In this document: in pieces, positions 46,155-53,424 of the stretch
Numbering within the stretch: position 1 is the first letter of the stretch
How the letters are laid out: the number at the start of each line of letters is the position of its first letter
Assembly: GCA_964415175.1 (NCBI GenBank)
Contig: CAYPYG010000021.1
Coordinates: 1 to 53,424, forward strand
DNA length: 53,424 nucleotides
Origin: UBA2231 sp964415175
GTDB lineage: Bacteria > Elusimicrobiota > Elusimicrobia > Elusimicrobiales > UBA9959
Direction: 5' to 3'
The notes under the pieces: generated by a model
What the model was told of the DNA's origin: nothing
What the model saw: the letters and a program-made list of their open reading frames with translations, nothing else
Databases searched by the model: none
Made by a program: the position numbers and the translations under genes

Positions 46155-47657
46155 ATGAACATACCCGGGGCCCTTCTTTTCCTGTCGCTGCTCCTCCCGG
46201 CCGGCCTGGCCGCGGAGGAGGAGGACTACGCCGACGCCTCCGCCGAACTTTGCGAGGACCTCGGCAAGCCTTTCTTCTCCTTTTCCACCCTGCCCGCCGG
46301 AGGTTCGGCCGTGACCCAGGGCCGCCGCCTGGGCCTGCCTTTCAGCTTCCTCTCCCCGAAGCCGGCCGGCGTCTACCGCGTCTTCGTCATCGGCGAATCG
46401 GCCGCGGCTTTGCTGGGCGCGGAGAAAGAATACGAACGCATACTGGCGCGGCGGCTGGGCAAGCCACGGGTGGAGCTCGTCAACTGCGGTATGGGCTCCT
46501 ACAACAGCGCCCTGATAGGACCGGTACTGGAAGAGGCGCTCGAGCTTGAGCCGGACCTTATAGTGCTGCTGAGCGGCAACAACGAATCCATAAGCCGCAA
46601 GATCTGCCCCGGAGTACTGCCGGAACTGGAACTGCGGTTCAACGCGCTGCGCGCCAGGGTGAAAAGCCTTTCGATGCCGGAGAGGAAGGCCGCCGAAGCG
46701 GTCTCCATATCGGCTCACGAGGAGCGCCTGCGCGCCATGGCCGGGGCGGCCGCCGCGCGCGGGGTGCCGCTGGTGCTCTGCACTCTGCCGGCCAACCTGC
46801 GCGACCACGCCCCGGCCGGAGAGCCTTCACCGGAAGTGCTCAGGGGCATCGGCTTGATGGGCGCCGGCGACCACGCGGCCGCGCTGAAGGAATTCGGGGC
46901 AAAGGGACTTGAGAACGACCCTCTGGCCCTCTTCTACTCCGGGCGGGCGCTGGAGGCCCTGGGGCGCGGCGCCGAGGCGCGGGTCCGCTACGAGGCGGCC
47001 CTGGTGAACGACCCGGACGATTCCCGCTGCTCCGCGGCGCGCAACGCCATGCTGCGCCGCGTGGCCGCGGAAGAGGGGGCCTGCCTCGCCGACCTGGAGG
47101 CCGCTTTCTCACGGCTGGCCGTCGGCGGGATAACGGGCGGCGCCGAACTCGCCGACGGGGTGCACTGGTTCGCCCGGTACAACTCCTTCGTCCACGATGA
47201 GATAGGGTCCGCGGCCTCGCGCTGCCTGGCCGGTCCGGCCGCCAGGGCCGCGCCTCCGGCCGCCCCCGGTCCCGGCGACAAGCTGAAGGAATTCAGACTG
47301 CTGTTCTCCTACGCGGCGGCGGAGCTCCACGCCGGGGAGAAGACCCCGTCGGGAGGGAGAAAGCTCCTTTCGGAGAGGGTTATAGTGAACCTGGAAAGGA
47401 TGCGTTCGCTGGACGGCGCCCGCCTGCGGCGCGCGCTGCTGGACGGGAAGGATTTCGGAGGGGAGCTGCTTAGCAGCCGCTGGCGTCCGGCCCTGCGGCG
47501 GGACTCGGCGGCCTGGCGGCCCGCCCTTCTGCTGAACGCCGCCGAGATGTACGCCCGGGCCTGCGATAACGCCGCCGCCGAGGAACTGAGAAAACTGGCG
47601 GAGGCCGCCGGCCTGGAGCCGGGAGAGGCCGGCCTGAAGAAGGTCCACTGCCGGTAG
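46155..47657 (+). CDS. Secreted SGNH/GDSL-like hydrolase
   Basis: A 500-residue protein. The signal peptide is MNIPGALLFLSLLLPAGLAA. A GDSL-type core can be traced: VFVIGESAAALLG (Ser82 in GES, block I), VELVNCGMGSYNS (Gly block), DLIVLLSGNNESI (Asn block) and ADGVHWFARYNSF (D-x-x-H block). Between blocks III and V lie one or two TPR-like helices (ALKEFGAKGLENDPLALFYSGRALEALGRGAEARVRYEAALVNDP). The enzyme should de-esterify a carbohydrate or lipid outside the cytoplasm. A hairpin CCGCCG-AC-CGGCGG about 13 nt before the ATG may cover the start. It converges with the FGE-like gene. Confidence 0.78.
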   Translation: MNIPGALLFLSLLLPAGLAAEEEDYADASAELCEDLGKPFFSFSTLPAGGSAVTQGRRLGLPFSFLSPKPAGVYRVFVIGESAAALLGAEKEYERILARRLGKPRVELVNCGMGSYNSALIGPVLEEALELEPDLIVLLSGNNESISRKICPGVLPELELRFNALRARVKSLSMPERKAAEAVSISAHEERLRAMAGAAAARGVPLVLCTLPANLRDHAPAGEPSPEVLRGIGLMGAGDHAAALKEFGAKGLENDPLALFYSGRALEALGRGAEARVRYEAALVNDPDDSRCSAARNAMLRRVAAEEGACLADLEAAFSRLAVGGITGGAELADGVHWFARYNSFVHDEIGSAASRCLAGPAARAAPPAAPGPGDKLKEFRLLFSYAAAELHAGEKTPSGGRKLLSERVIVNLERMRSLDGARLRRALLDGKDFGGELLSSRWRPALRRDSAAWRPALLLNAAEMYARACDNAAAEELRKLAEAAGLEPGEAGLKKVHCR

Positions 47658-47666
47658 GCCGGCGGC

Positions 47667-48440
47667 TCAGCGCGGGTCCCGCGCCAGCCGGAAACCTATA
47701 TAACCGTAGCGGTCTCCGCGTCCGCCGCCGTTGCGGTAATAGACCCTGAACGGCTCAGGGGTCGCCAGGTTGAAAGCCCCTCCTCTAAGCACCTTCACGA
47801 AGCCTTCCCCTTCGAAAGCGGCGCCGTCGGAAGGCGCGCCGGCGTAAGAATCGGCGTAGTTGTCCTGCAGCCACTCCCAGACATTGCCGGCCATGTCGCA
47901 GAGGCCCTGGGCCGTATCGCCCGCGGGCTTCGAGCAGACCGCCAGGGTCCCTCCCGAGCCGCAGCCGTGCGCTCCGGCGGACATCACCGTCCGGGAGCAG
48001 TCCGGGGCTTCGTTCCCCCACGGGTGTTCCCGTTCCAGCCCGCCGCTCCTGGCGGCGTATTCCCACTCCGCCTCGGAGGGCAGCCTGGCCCCGGCGTAGG
48101 CGGCGTAGGCGGCGGCCTGGTGCCAGTCCACGCAGTTCACGGGATGGTCTTCCCGCCCTTTTATCCCCCAGTTGCAGAAATCGTCGGTGCCGGGCTCGGC
48201 GCAGGCCCCGGCGGCCACGCACTCCGCGTACTGCGCCACGGTGACCGGCGTCCGCGACAGTTCGAACTCCCGCACGGTCACTTCCCGGACCGGTCGGGCG
48301 TTGTCGAACCGCTTCCCGCCGGCGGCGGCGCCCATCGTGAACTTCCCGCCCGGAAGGCGCACCCATTCGGGACGCGGCCCGGAGGCCCCGCAGGCGGCGA
48401 GGGCCGCGACGGTCGGCAGGATAGGTGTTTTTCGCGACAT
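47667..48440 (-). CDS. Formylglycine-generating-enzyme-like (SUMF1) lipoprotein
   Basis: A 257-residue protein with lipobox LAAC (Cys17), so it is probably anchored to a membrane outside the cytoplasm. The rest is the FGE-sulfatase fold: WVRLPGGKFTMGAAAGG, FELSRTPVTVAQYAECV, HPVNCVDWHQAAAYAAYAGARLPSEAEWEYAAR, GNVWEWLQDNY, VLRGGAFNL and YGYIGFRLARD. True FGEs need two active-site cysteines near the C-terminus in the segment after LRGGA; here that segment has none, so this is probably a binding protein of the family, not an oxidase. It converges with the SGNH hydrolase gene. Confidence 0.85.
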   Translation of the reverse strand: MSRKTPILPTVAALAACGASGPRPEWVRLPGGKFTMGAAAGGKRFDNARPVREVTVREFELSRTPVTVAQYAECVAAGACAEPGTDDFCNWGIKGREDHPVNCVDWHQAAAYAAYAGARLPSEAEWEYAARSGGLEREHPWGNEAPDCSRTVMSAGAHGCGSGGTLAVCSKPAGDTAQGLCDMAGNVWEWLQDNYADSYAGAPSDGAAFEGEGFVKVLRGGAFNLATPEPFRVYYRNGGGRGDRYGYIGFRLARDPR

Positions 48441-48500
48441 AGGGGCTCCAGCATTCCAGCAATTGCCCGTCGTAAGACGGAAAGAGGGGCGGCGGCCGGC

Positions 48501-49904
48501 TCAGCCCGGCTTGCGGGCCACGAGATACGCGAGCGCGCTTCCACCGCCCGGCGGCCGGGAAAAAGGATCGCCGACGGGCTCGAAGCCGGCCGCGGAGAAC
48601 TCCCCGGCCAGTATCATCGCCGAGACGAACATCGGCACGCCGAACCGCGGATCGGAGCCGGCGCCGGCGGCGTAAATGCGCGCCAGCACTCCGGCCGTCC
48701 GGCCCGCGCGCCCTTCCTCGCGGCCGGCGGCCCGTCCGAGCTCCTTTATCTCTTCGTCGTCGAGTTTCGCGTAGGAAAGAGAGAGGTCCCGCCGCATCGT
48801 CAGCAGCTCCTTTCGCAAAGCCCTCATGGAGAACGCGTTGAGTTCTTCGGCCAGCGGGACGCCGGGCCAGTCCGGGAAATCCTTGAGGTGCACGAGCCGG
48901 CCGCCGGGTTTAAGGACCCTCAGCGCCTCCCGCAGGAAAAGTTCCAGGTCCGCGGGGGTCAGCGAGTCGAAAGATTCCAGGCCCGCCACCGCGTCGAAAG
49001 AGGCGTCCGGAAAGGGCAGGGCCCCGGCGTCGGCCAGCACGAAGACGGAGCCGTTGCCGTGCCTGCGGGCGTAGAGGGAAGAATACGGGTCCTTTTCCAC
49101 CTGGGTCCAGTTCGAGCGCAGACCGCGGGGAATCTGCTTCCACAGGAAACCTCCGGCCGCTCCCGTCTCCAGGACGGCGTCGCCGGGCTTCAGCCCGGCT
49201 TCCTCCAGGAGTACGCGGGCGATCTCCGTCCGCATGGCCGGGAGGCGTCCCGCGAGCTCGCGCTGGGCTTCCAGGGCCAGGAAGTTCCAGCGGATATAAG
49301 GGGCCCATGGCGCGGGGGGAGCCGCGCGTTCGTTCATCGAGCCGTTCATTTCCATGCGGTCGAGCAGGCGTTCCCACCTGACCAGAAGGAACGACAGCAC
49401 CGCCAGTCCGAAAAAAGGGTAAAGGACGGGGAGGGAGCCGGGAAACCTGGTGATGAGGAAAGCGAGCAGCGCGGCGGCGGCGACGGACGCTTCCCCGAGG
49501 CGTCCCGGTCTCGCGCGCCGGCGCCGGTAATCCGGCCCGTGGATCCTGACGAGCCCCGCCAGCAGGCGGTCCTCCTCGGGATCGCCGGAACCGCCTCCGA
49601 GCAGGACCTCGAGCGCGGCGAACGGGTTCCAGAGCGGCCGGGCCGGGCGGCAGCGGAAACCCAGGAACCCGGCCTCGGCCGCGTGGCGCAGGTAGTGGGC
49701 GCGCTTCAGCCTGTAGACCGTCAGCGCCGCGGCGGCGGTTCCCAGGAGCAGCGAGGCCGCCGCTTTGGGAACCGGGGGCATGGCCAGCGGAAGGATGAGA
49801 AAGAACGCCCCGCCGAAAACGACCCCCGCCGCCGCGGCCGGCGGCAGGAGACGCGAAGTCCAACCGTCCTTTATCGAGAAATCCTTTTCCGGAGGGGAGG
49901 ACAT
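48501..49904 (-). CDS. Membrane-anchored SAM-dependent methyltransferase
   Basis: A 467-residue protein. Hydrophobic segments lie at about 19-45 and 45-65, and again at 150-185. The C-terminal half is a class I methyltransferase: GDAVLETGAAGGFLWKQIPRG (motif I), FVLADAGALPFPDASFDAVAGLESFDSLTPADLELFLREALRVLKPGGRLVHLKDF (motifs III-V, as in methyltransferase type 11). The substrate is likely a lipid or quinone-like membrane molecule, but unknown. ATG 49904 was chosen because TATAAT lies exactly 6 nt upstream; an earlier in-frame start would overlap that box. Confidence 0.78.
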   Translation of the reverse strand: MSSPPEKDFSIKDGWTSRLLPPAAAAGVVFGGAFFLILPLAMPPVPKAAASLLLGTAAAALTVYRLKRAHYLRHAAEAGFLGFRCRPARPLWNPFAALEVLLGGGSGDPEEDRLLAGLVRIHGPDYRRRRARPGRLGEASVAAAALLAFLITRFPGSLPVLYPFFGLAVLSFLLVRWERLLDRMEMNGSMNERAAPPAPWAPYIRWNFLALEAQRELAGRLPAMRTEIARVLLEEAGLKPGDAVLETGAAGGFLWKQIPRGLRSNWTQVEKDPYSSLYARRHGNGSVFVLADAGALPFPDASFDAVAGLESFDSLTPADLELFLREALRVLKPGGRLVHLKDFPDWPGVPLAEELNAFSMRALRKELLTMRRDLSLSYAKLDDEEIKELGRAAGREEGRAGRTAGVLARIYAAGAGSDPRFGVPMFVSAMILAGEFSAAGFEPVGDPFSRPPGGGSALAYLVARKPG

Positions 49905-49910
49905 ACGGGT

Positions 49911-49916
49911 ATTATA
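49911..49916 (-). promoter_or_regulatory. -10 box placed for leaderless methyltransferase gene
   Basis: Perfect TATAAT on the minus strand, then ACCCGT (6 nt) and the ATG at 49904. Confidence 0.7.
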
Positions 49917-49979
49917 GCGGAAAACCACGCGCGGTTCCGGGCGCGGAGAGGCCCGTCCCGCTCCGCCGGGGCGAAGCGG

Positions 49980-52061
49980 CTATTTTTTCGTCTTGCGCGG
50001 GGGTATGGGAGGGAGCGGTATGCCCGGGGGCATCGCCGGCGGGGGCGGGGTAGCCGGTTTAGGCGCGGCGGCCGGCGCCGGGGAAGCGGAGGGGGCGGTC
50101 TTGCCCAGGGGAATATGGAAGAAGAACCTGGACCCCACTCCCAACTCCGATTCTATCCCCATCTCCCCGCCGTGGCGCTGGACTATTTCGCGGGCGATCT
50201 TGAGGCCGAGGCCGAAACCGGCCTTGCGCATCCCCTGGGCTTCCTTGGTCTGGAAGAACCGTTCCCAGACGCGCGGCAAATCCTCTTTCGAGATGCCGAT
50301 GCCGGTGTCGATTACGCTGACCTCGACGCGGTCGGGTTTGAGCTCCGCCTTTATCGTTATCCTGCCGCCCTCCTTGGTGTACTGGATGGCGTTGGTGCAG
50401 AGGTTCTGCACCACCTGGCCTATGCGCGCGTCGTCGCCGGCCAGCGGGGGCAGGGAGGGAGGGGTGTCCTTGACCAGGGTGAGCCTGCGTTTCTGCGCCG
50501 CGATCTCCACCCGGGCGTAAACGTCCCCGATGACGTCGAGGAGGTGCAGCTCCCCTATCTCCACCCGCAGTTTGCCCGATTCCATCGCGGCCAGGTCCAC
50601 CAGGTCGGAGATCAGGACGTTCAGCGTTTTGGCCGAGGTCTGGATATTGGCGGCGTAGCGCTGTTCGCCGGGCATCGCGGCGAGCTTCTGCGTCAGGACC
50701 TCGGAATAGCCGAGGATGGCCGTCAGCGGGCTCTTCACGTCGTGGGCCACGGTGGCGAAGAACTTCTTCTGGAAGCCGTTGATCAGTTCGAGCTGCGTCT
50801 TCTGTTCCTGGGTCTCTTTCAGCAGCCGTGCGTTCTCGAGTTTCAGGAAGCGGGCCTCCAGGGCCTTCTGCACGGAGAAGATCAGCCGCGAAGGTTCCAC
50901 CGGCTTGAGCAGCGCGTCGTCCAGTCCCAGTTCGACGACCTGGCTGACGCCCTGCAGCGCGGCTTTCAGCGGGTACTGGTCCACCATGAAAATGATGCGC
51001 AGGTCGGGGTCGCGCTCGCGCAGTTTCTGCGCCAGCTCGGCGCCCGAGTGTTCGGCGAAGGTTATGGCCGTGCCCACGACCGCGAGGTGGAAACTGCCCT
51101 TCTTGCAGAGATTGAGGGCCTCTCCGCCGTCCATCGAAGCCGTGACTTCGTAGCCCGCGCCCAGCAGGGCCTGGGACAGCATGGTCAGCGCCGGCTTGAA
51201 ATTGTCCAGCAGCAGGATGCGCTCGGGCTCGCGCTCCTTGGGGAGGGGCCCGGCCTCGCCGCCCGTCAGTTCCGCCAGTATCCCGGCTATGCGCCCGGCC
51301 TGGTCGCGCATGAGCGAGACGGGCTTCCCTTCCCTTAGGGCCTGCACTGCGTAGCGGACGGTGTCGGCCCCGGTTATGAAGTAGCAGGAGGCGTCCGGGA
51401 CGCCGGAGCGGATCGCGTAGTCGAGCGACTCGGCTTCCGCCTGCGCGCCGTTGAACTGGACGACCAGGACATTGCCCGGGGAAGGCGCGGCGGGACCGGA
51501 CCCCGCGTCCTTTTCCACTCCCAGCCGCGACCAGAGGCTTTTGGTCTTTTTCGGCTGGGCGGACGAGTCGCGTGGTTTCAACTGCTCTTTGATGAAGGCG
51601 GGCAGGTCGACGTCCGTATCCACCGTCACCGGCTTCACTCCCGCCTCCTGCAGGGCTTTCTGCACGGCTCCGGTCATGAACAGCACCTGCTCGGCGAGCA
51701 GGACGATGGGACGCTGGGAGACCCGCGCCTGGTCGGCGAAACCCGGCGGCAGCGGCCAGGGCAGGCGCCTCAGGGGCGCGTTCTGGTCCGGCGAGTTGCT
51801 GGCGGGCGTTTCGAGCAGGAAAAGACGGACGGCGGGATATTTGCCGCGCAGGGCCAGGAAATCCGCGCGTTCCTCGTGGGGGACCTTGCCGAAGTCCACG
51901 ACCAGGTAGGAGCAGTCCCCTTTTTCAAGGCGCTCGGCGGCGTAACGGAGAGTGGGGACGACGGCCGTCTCCAGCCCGCGGCCGGACATGGAAGGAGCCA
52001 TTTCGTCGAGCAGTTCTTTCCCGGTAGTGACTACCAGGACCCGCCCCTGGATTTCGCCCAT
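49980..52061 (-). CDS. Hybrid sensor histidine kinase with degenerate receiver domains
   Basis: A 693-residue soluble kinase with no membrane segments. Residues about 5-120 resemble a receiver (VLVVTTGKELLDEM, LVVDFGKVPHEER). About 275-400 is a second receiver (RILLLDNFKPALTMLSQALLGAGYEV), but the phospho-acceptor Asp is replaced (LAVVGTAITF), so it may be a pseudo-receiver. A coiled-coil linker leads to the HisKA domain with His440 in FFATVAHDVKSPLTAILGYS. The ATPase domain has N-box NLCTNAIQYTKEGG, G1 DTGIGISKEDLPRVWERFF and G2 GFGLGLKIAREIV. The tail is proline-rich (about 655-693). No response regulator is adjacent. TATTAT lies 6 nt before the ATG. Confidence 0.85.
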   Translation of the reverse strand: MGEIQGRVLVVTTGKELLDEMAPSMSGRGLETAVVPTLRYAAERLEKGDCSYLVVDFGKVPHEERADFLALRGKYPAVRLFLLETPASNSPDQNAPLRRLPWPLPPGFADQARVSQRPIVLLAEQVLFMTGAVQKALQEAGVKPVTVDTDVDLPAFIKEQLKPRDSSAQPKKTKSLWSRLGVEKDAGSGPAAPSPGNVLVVQFNGAQAEAESLDYAIRSGVPDASCYFITGADTVRYAVQALREGKPVSLMRDQAGRIAGILAELTGGEAGPLPKEREPERILLLDNFKPALTMLSQALLGAGYEVTASMDGGEALNLCKKGSFHLAVVGTAITFAEHSGAELAQKLRERDPDLRIIFMVDQYPLKAALQGVSQVVELGLDDALLKPVEPSRLIFSVQKALEARFLKLENARLLKETQEQKTQLELINGFQKKFFATVAHDVKSPLTAILGYSEVLTQKLAAMPGEQRYAANIQTSAKTLNVLISDLVDLAAMESGKLRVEIGELHLLDVIGDVYARVEIAAQKRRLTLVKDTPPSLPPLAGDDARIGQVVQNLCTNAIQYTKEGGRITIKAELKPDRVEVSVIDTGIGISKEDLPRVWERFFQTKEAQGMRKAGFGLGLKIAREIVQRHGGEMGIESELGVGSRFFFHIPLGKTAPSASPAPAAAPKPATPPPPAMPPGIPLPPIPPRKTKK

Positions 52062-52067
52062 GCCCTA

Positions 52068-52073
52068 ATAATA
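52068..52073 (-). promoter_or_regulatory. -10 box placed for leaderless histidine kinase gene
   Basis: TATTAT on the minus strand, then TAGGGC (6 nt) and the ATG at 52061. It directly follows the T-tract of the thiolase terminator. Confidence 0.6.
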
Positions 52074-52075
52074 AC

Positions 52076-52106
52076 AAAAAAAAGCCCCGGGTTTCCGCCC
52101 GGGGCT
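52076..52106 (-). terminator. Intrinsic terminator of the thiolase gene
   Basis: On the minus strand a perfect 9-bp stem AGCCCCGGG / CCCGGGGCT with a 6-nt loop, followed by eight T. The kinase promoter starts 3 bp further on. Confidence 0.92.
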
Positions 52107-52122
52107 CCCGGCCCCGCCGGCT

Positions 52123-53301
52123 TCAGCGTTCCACGCAGACGGCTATGCCCATGCCGCCGCCGATGCAGAGGGTGGCGAGGCCCTTCTTCACGCCGCGCTT
52201 CTTCATCTCGTGCAGCAGCGTGACGATGATGCGCACGCCGGACGCGCCGACCGGGTGGCCCAGCGCTATCGCGCCGCCGTTCACGTTGACGATGTCCTTG
52301 TTGAAGCCGAGCTCACTGGCCACCGACAGGGCCTGGGCCGCGAAGGCCTCGTTGGCCTCGATGAGCTCCACGTCCTTAAGCTGCCAGCCGGCCTTCTTCA
52401 GCGCCTTGCGCACGGCTTCCACGGGGCCTATGCCCATGACGGAGGGGTCCACGCCGGCCCAGCCGTAGGAGACGAGTTTCGCCATCGGCTTGAGGTTATG
52501 CTTCTTCACGGCTTCGCCGGAGGCCAGCAGCAGGGCGGCGGCGCCGTCGTTGATGCCCGAGGCGTTGCCGGCGGTAACGGTGCCGTCCTTTTTGAAGGCG
52601 GGGCGCAGCTTCGCGAGGCCTTCGGGGGTCACGCCGGCCTTGGGATATTCGTCTTTCGCGAAGGCCACCGGGTCGCCTTTGCGCTGCGGTATCATCACCG
52701 GGACGATCTCGTCGGCGAAGCGGTTCTCCTTGAGCGCCTTCTCGGCCTTGTTCTGCGACTCGGCCGCGAACTTGTCCTGCTCCTCGCGGGTCAGGCCGAA
52801 CTTGGCGACCAGGTTCTCGGCGGTCATGCCCATGTGGTAGTTGTTGAACACGTCCCAGAGGCCGTCGCCTATCATCGAATCCGTCAGCTCGCCGTGGCCC
52901 ATTTTGTAGCCGTAGCGCGCTTTCTTTAGCAGGTAGGGAGCGTTGGTCATGCTCTCGGTGCCGCCGGCGATCACCATCTCGGCGTCGCCGCACATTATGT
53001 TCTGGGCCGCCGTCGCCACGGCGCGCATGCCCGAGCCGCAGAGCATGTTGAGCGTCACGGCGGTCTTTTCCACAGGGATGCCGGCGCCTATGGCCACCTG
53101 GCGCGCCACGCCCTGGCCGAGGCCGGCCTGGTAGATGCTGCCCATCAGCACCTCGTCTATGTCGGCCGGCTTCGCGCCGGCCCGCTCCATCACGGCTTTC
53201 GTGACCGTCTTGCCCAGTTCCACGGAACTGAAATCGGCCAGGCTTCCTCCGAAGCTGCCTATCGCCGTCCGCACGCCGTCGACTATGAAAATTTCCTTCA
53301 T
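52123..53301 (-). CDS. Acetyl-CoA acetyltransferase (thiolase)
   Basis: A 392-residue thiolase. The acyl-accepting cysteine is Cys88 in LNMLCGSGMRAV; GGAIALGHPVGASGVRI carries the active-site histidine, and LCIGGGMGIAVCVE the second cysteine. Other family blocks are SMTNAPYLL, NEAFAAQAL and ASGINDGAAALLLAS. It joins two acetyl-CoA into acetoacetyl-CoA or works in reverse in fatty acid breakdown. ATG 53301 is preceded by AAGGAGGA; TATAAT at 53341-53346 (minus strand) gives a leader of about 33 nt. It is monocistronic, with its own terminator. Confidence 0.93.
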   Translation of the reverse strand: MKEIFIVDGVRTAIGSFGGSLADFSSVELGKTVTKAVMERAGAKPADIDEVLMGSIYQAGLGQGVARQVAIGAGIPVEKTAVTLNMLCGSGMRAVATAAQNIMCGDAEMVIAGGTESMTNAPYLLKKARYGYKMGHGELTDSMIGDGLWDVFNNYHMGMTAENLVAKFGLTREEQDKFAAESQNKAEKALKENRFADEIVPVMIPQRKGDPVAFAKDEYPKAGVTPEGLAKLRPAFKKDGTVTAGNASGINDGAAALLLASGEAVKKHNLKPMAKLVSYGWAGVDPSVMGIGPVEAVRKALKKAGWQLKDVELIEANEAFAAQALSVASELGFNKDIVNVNGGAIALGHPVGASGVRIIVTLLHEMKKRGVKKGLATLCIGGGMGIAVCVER

Positions 53302-53340
53302 CGTGGTTCCTCCTTGGGACGCCGCCGGGGCGTCCCTCAT

Positions 53341-53346
53341 ATTATA
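53341..53346 (-). promoter_or_regulatory. -10 box of the thiolase gene
   Basis: TATAAT on the minus strand, 39 bp before the start codon, with a Shine-Dalgarno in between. No good -35 is seen (a T-run lies there). The rest of the window to 53424 holds an A-rich stretch and a short GCTTCCCC/GGGGAGGC hairpin at the very edge, with no gene visible. Confidence 0.6.
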
Positions 53347-53424
53347 GACATTCTTGGGGGGGCAAAAAAAAGAGTTAATTAAAAATCCGTGTTGGTATTT
53401 TGAGGGCTTCCCCGTCGGGGAGGC

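Noticed and set aside
47967..51338. Plus-strand open frame of over 1100 codons across the methyltransferase and histidine kinase genes
   Set aside because: It is antisense to two well-supported genes and lacks any conserved block.
1..53424. CRISPR array, prophage structural genes, replication origin or rRNA
   Set aside because: I saw no regularly spaced repeats, no capsid, tail or terminase motifs, no DnaA-box cluster and no rRNA sequence.

Overview
The window is bacterial DNA with two contrasting parts. Bases 1-7400 are AT-richer and carry defence-type cargo. From about 9,550 to the end it is very GC-rich, compact chromosomal DNA. Lipoprotein and Sec signals, periplasm-type enzymes and a ClC/P-type ATPase complement suggest a diderm bacterium. 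An uncultured Elusimicrobiota-like lineage is my guess, but nothing here proves it.

Region 1 (1-9,556) is an integrated accessory island next to a tRNA-Glu gene. It holds a 5'-truncated DUF4238 gene, a predicted toxin-antitoxin pair (HTH-ImmA/IrrE protein plus DUF4411 PIN-like protein), and a restriction-modification locus. In that locus a fused tandem DNA methyltransferase (+) converges on an operon (-) of XRE controller, family-1 uracil-DNA glycosylase and HNH/zinc-ribbon endonuclease; the two stop codons abut at 5359/5360. A degraded GC-rich stretch follows, then a large serine recombinase whose reading frame ends inside the antisense of tRNA-Glu. The last 128 bp of the recombinase region occur again, inverted, at 7790-7917 as the relic of a second recombinase.

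Region 2 (9,554-20,460) holds tRNA-Thr and tRNA-Glu, a secreted SAM methyltransferase, an ExoD-like protein, a secreted isoaspartyl methyltransferase, an unknown secreted protein, a PfpI-like protein and a cytochrome b5/YHS protein. It ends in an eight-gene minus-strand operon that encodes the whole shikimate pathway plus chorismate mutase (CM-aroF-aroE-aroC-aroK-aroB-aroQ-aroA).

Region 3 (20,500-33,900) has two tandem secreted trypsin-like proteases that share a promoter/operator design, a ClC transporter, a plus-strand run prfB-tatD-metH-PH domain-thioesterase, REP-like inverted repeats next to a promoter that fires straight into a terminator, a WG-repeat protein, and the TIGR03915/TIGR03916 DNA-metabolism pair.

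Region 4 (33,880-37,750) is scarred by IS91-family remnants: a 5'-truncated transposase, its terminal sequence repeated about 3.1 kb away, a pssA 3' fragment, and between the copies two paralogous membrane proteins and an ankyrin-repeat membrane protein.

Region 5 (37,750-53,424) holds a Ca2+-type P-type ATPase, a GT-C-like membrane protein, coaD with an M3 oligopeptidase, two hsp20 genes behind a large palindrome, a secreted SGNH hydrolase, a formylglycine-generating-enzyme-like lipoprotein, a membrane methyltransferase, a hybrid histidine kinase and a thiolase.

A recurring host feature is a TANNNT box exactly 6 nt before the start codon of the first gene of many transcription units, the geometry expected of leaderless mRNAs; genes inside operons or with leaders carry Shine-Dalgarno sequences.
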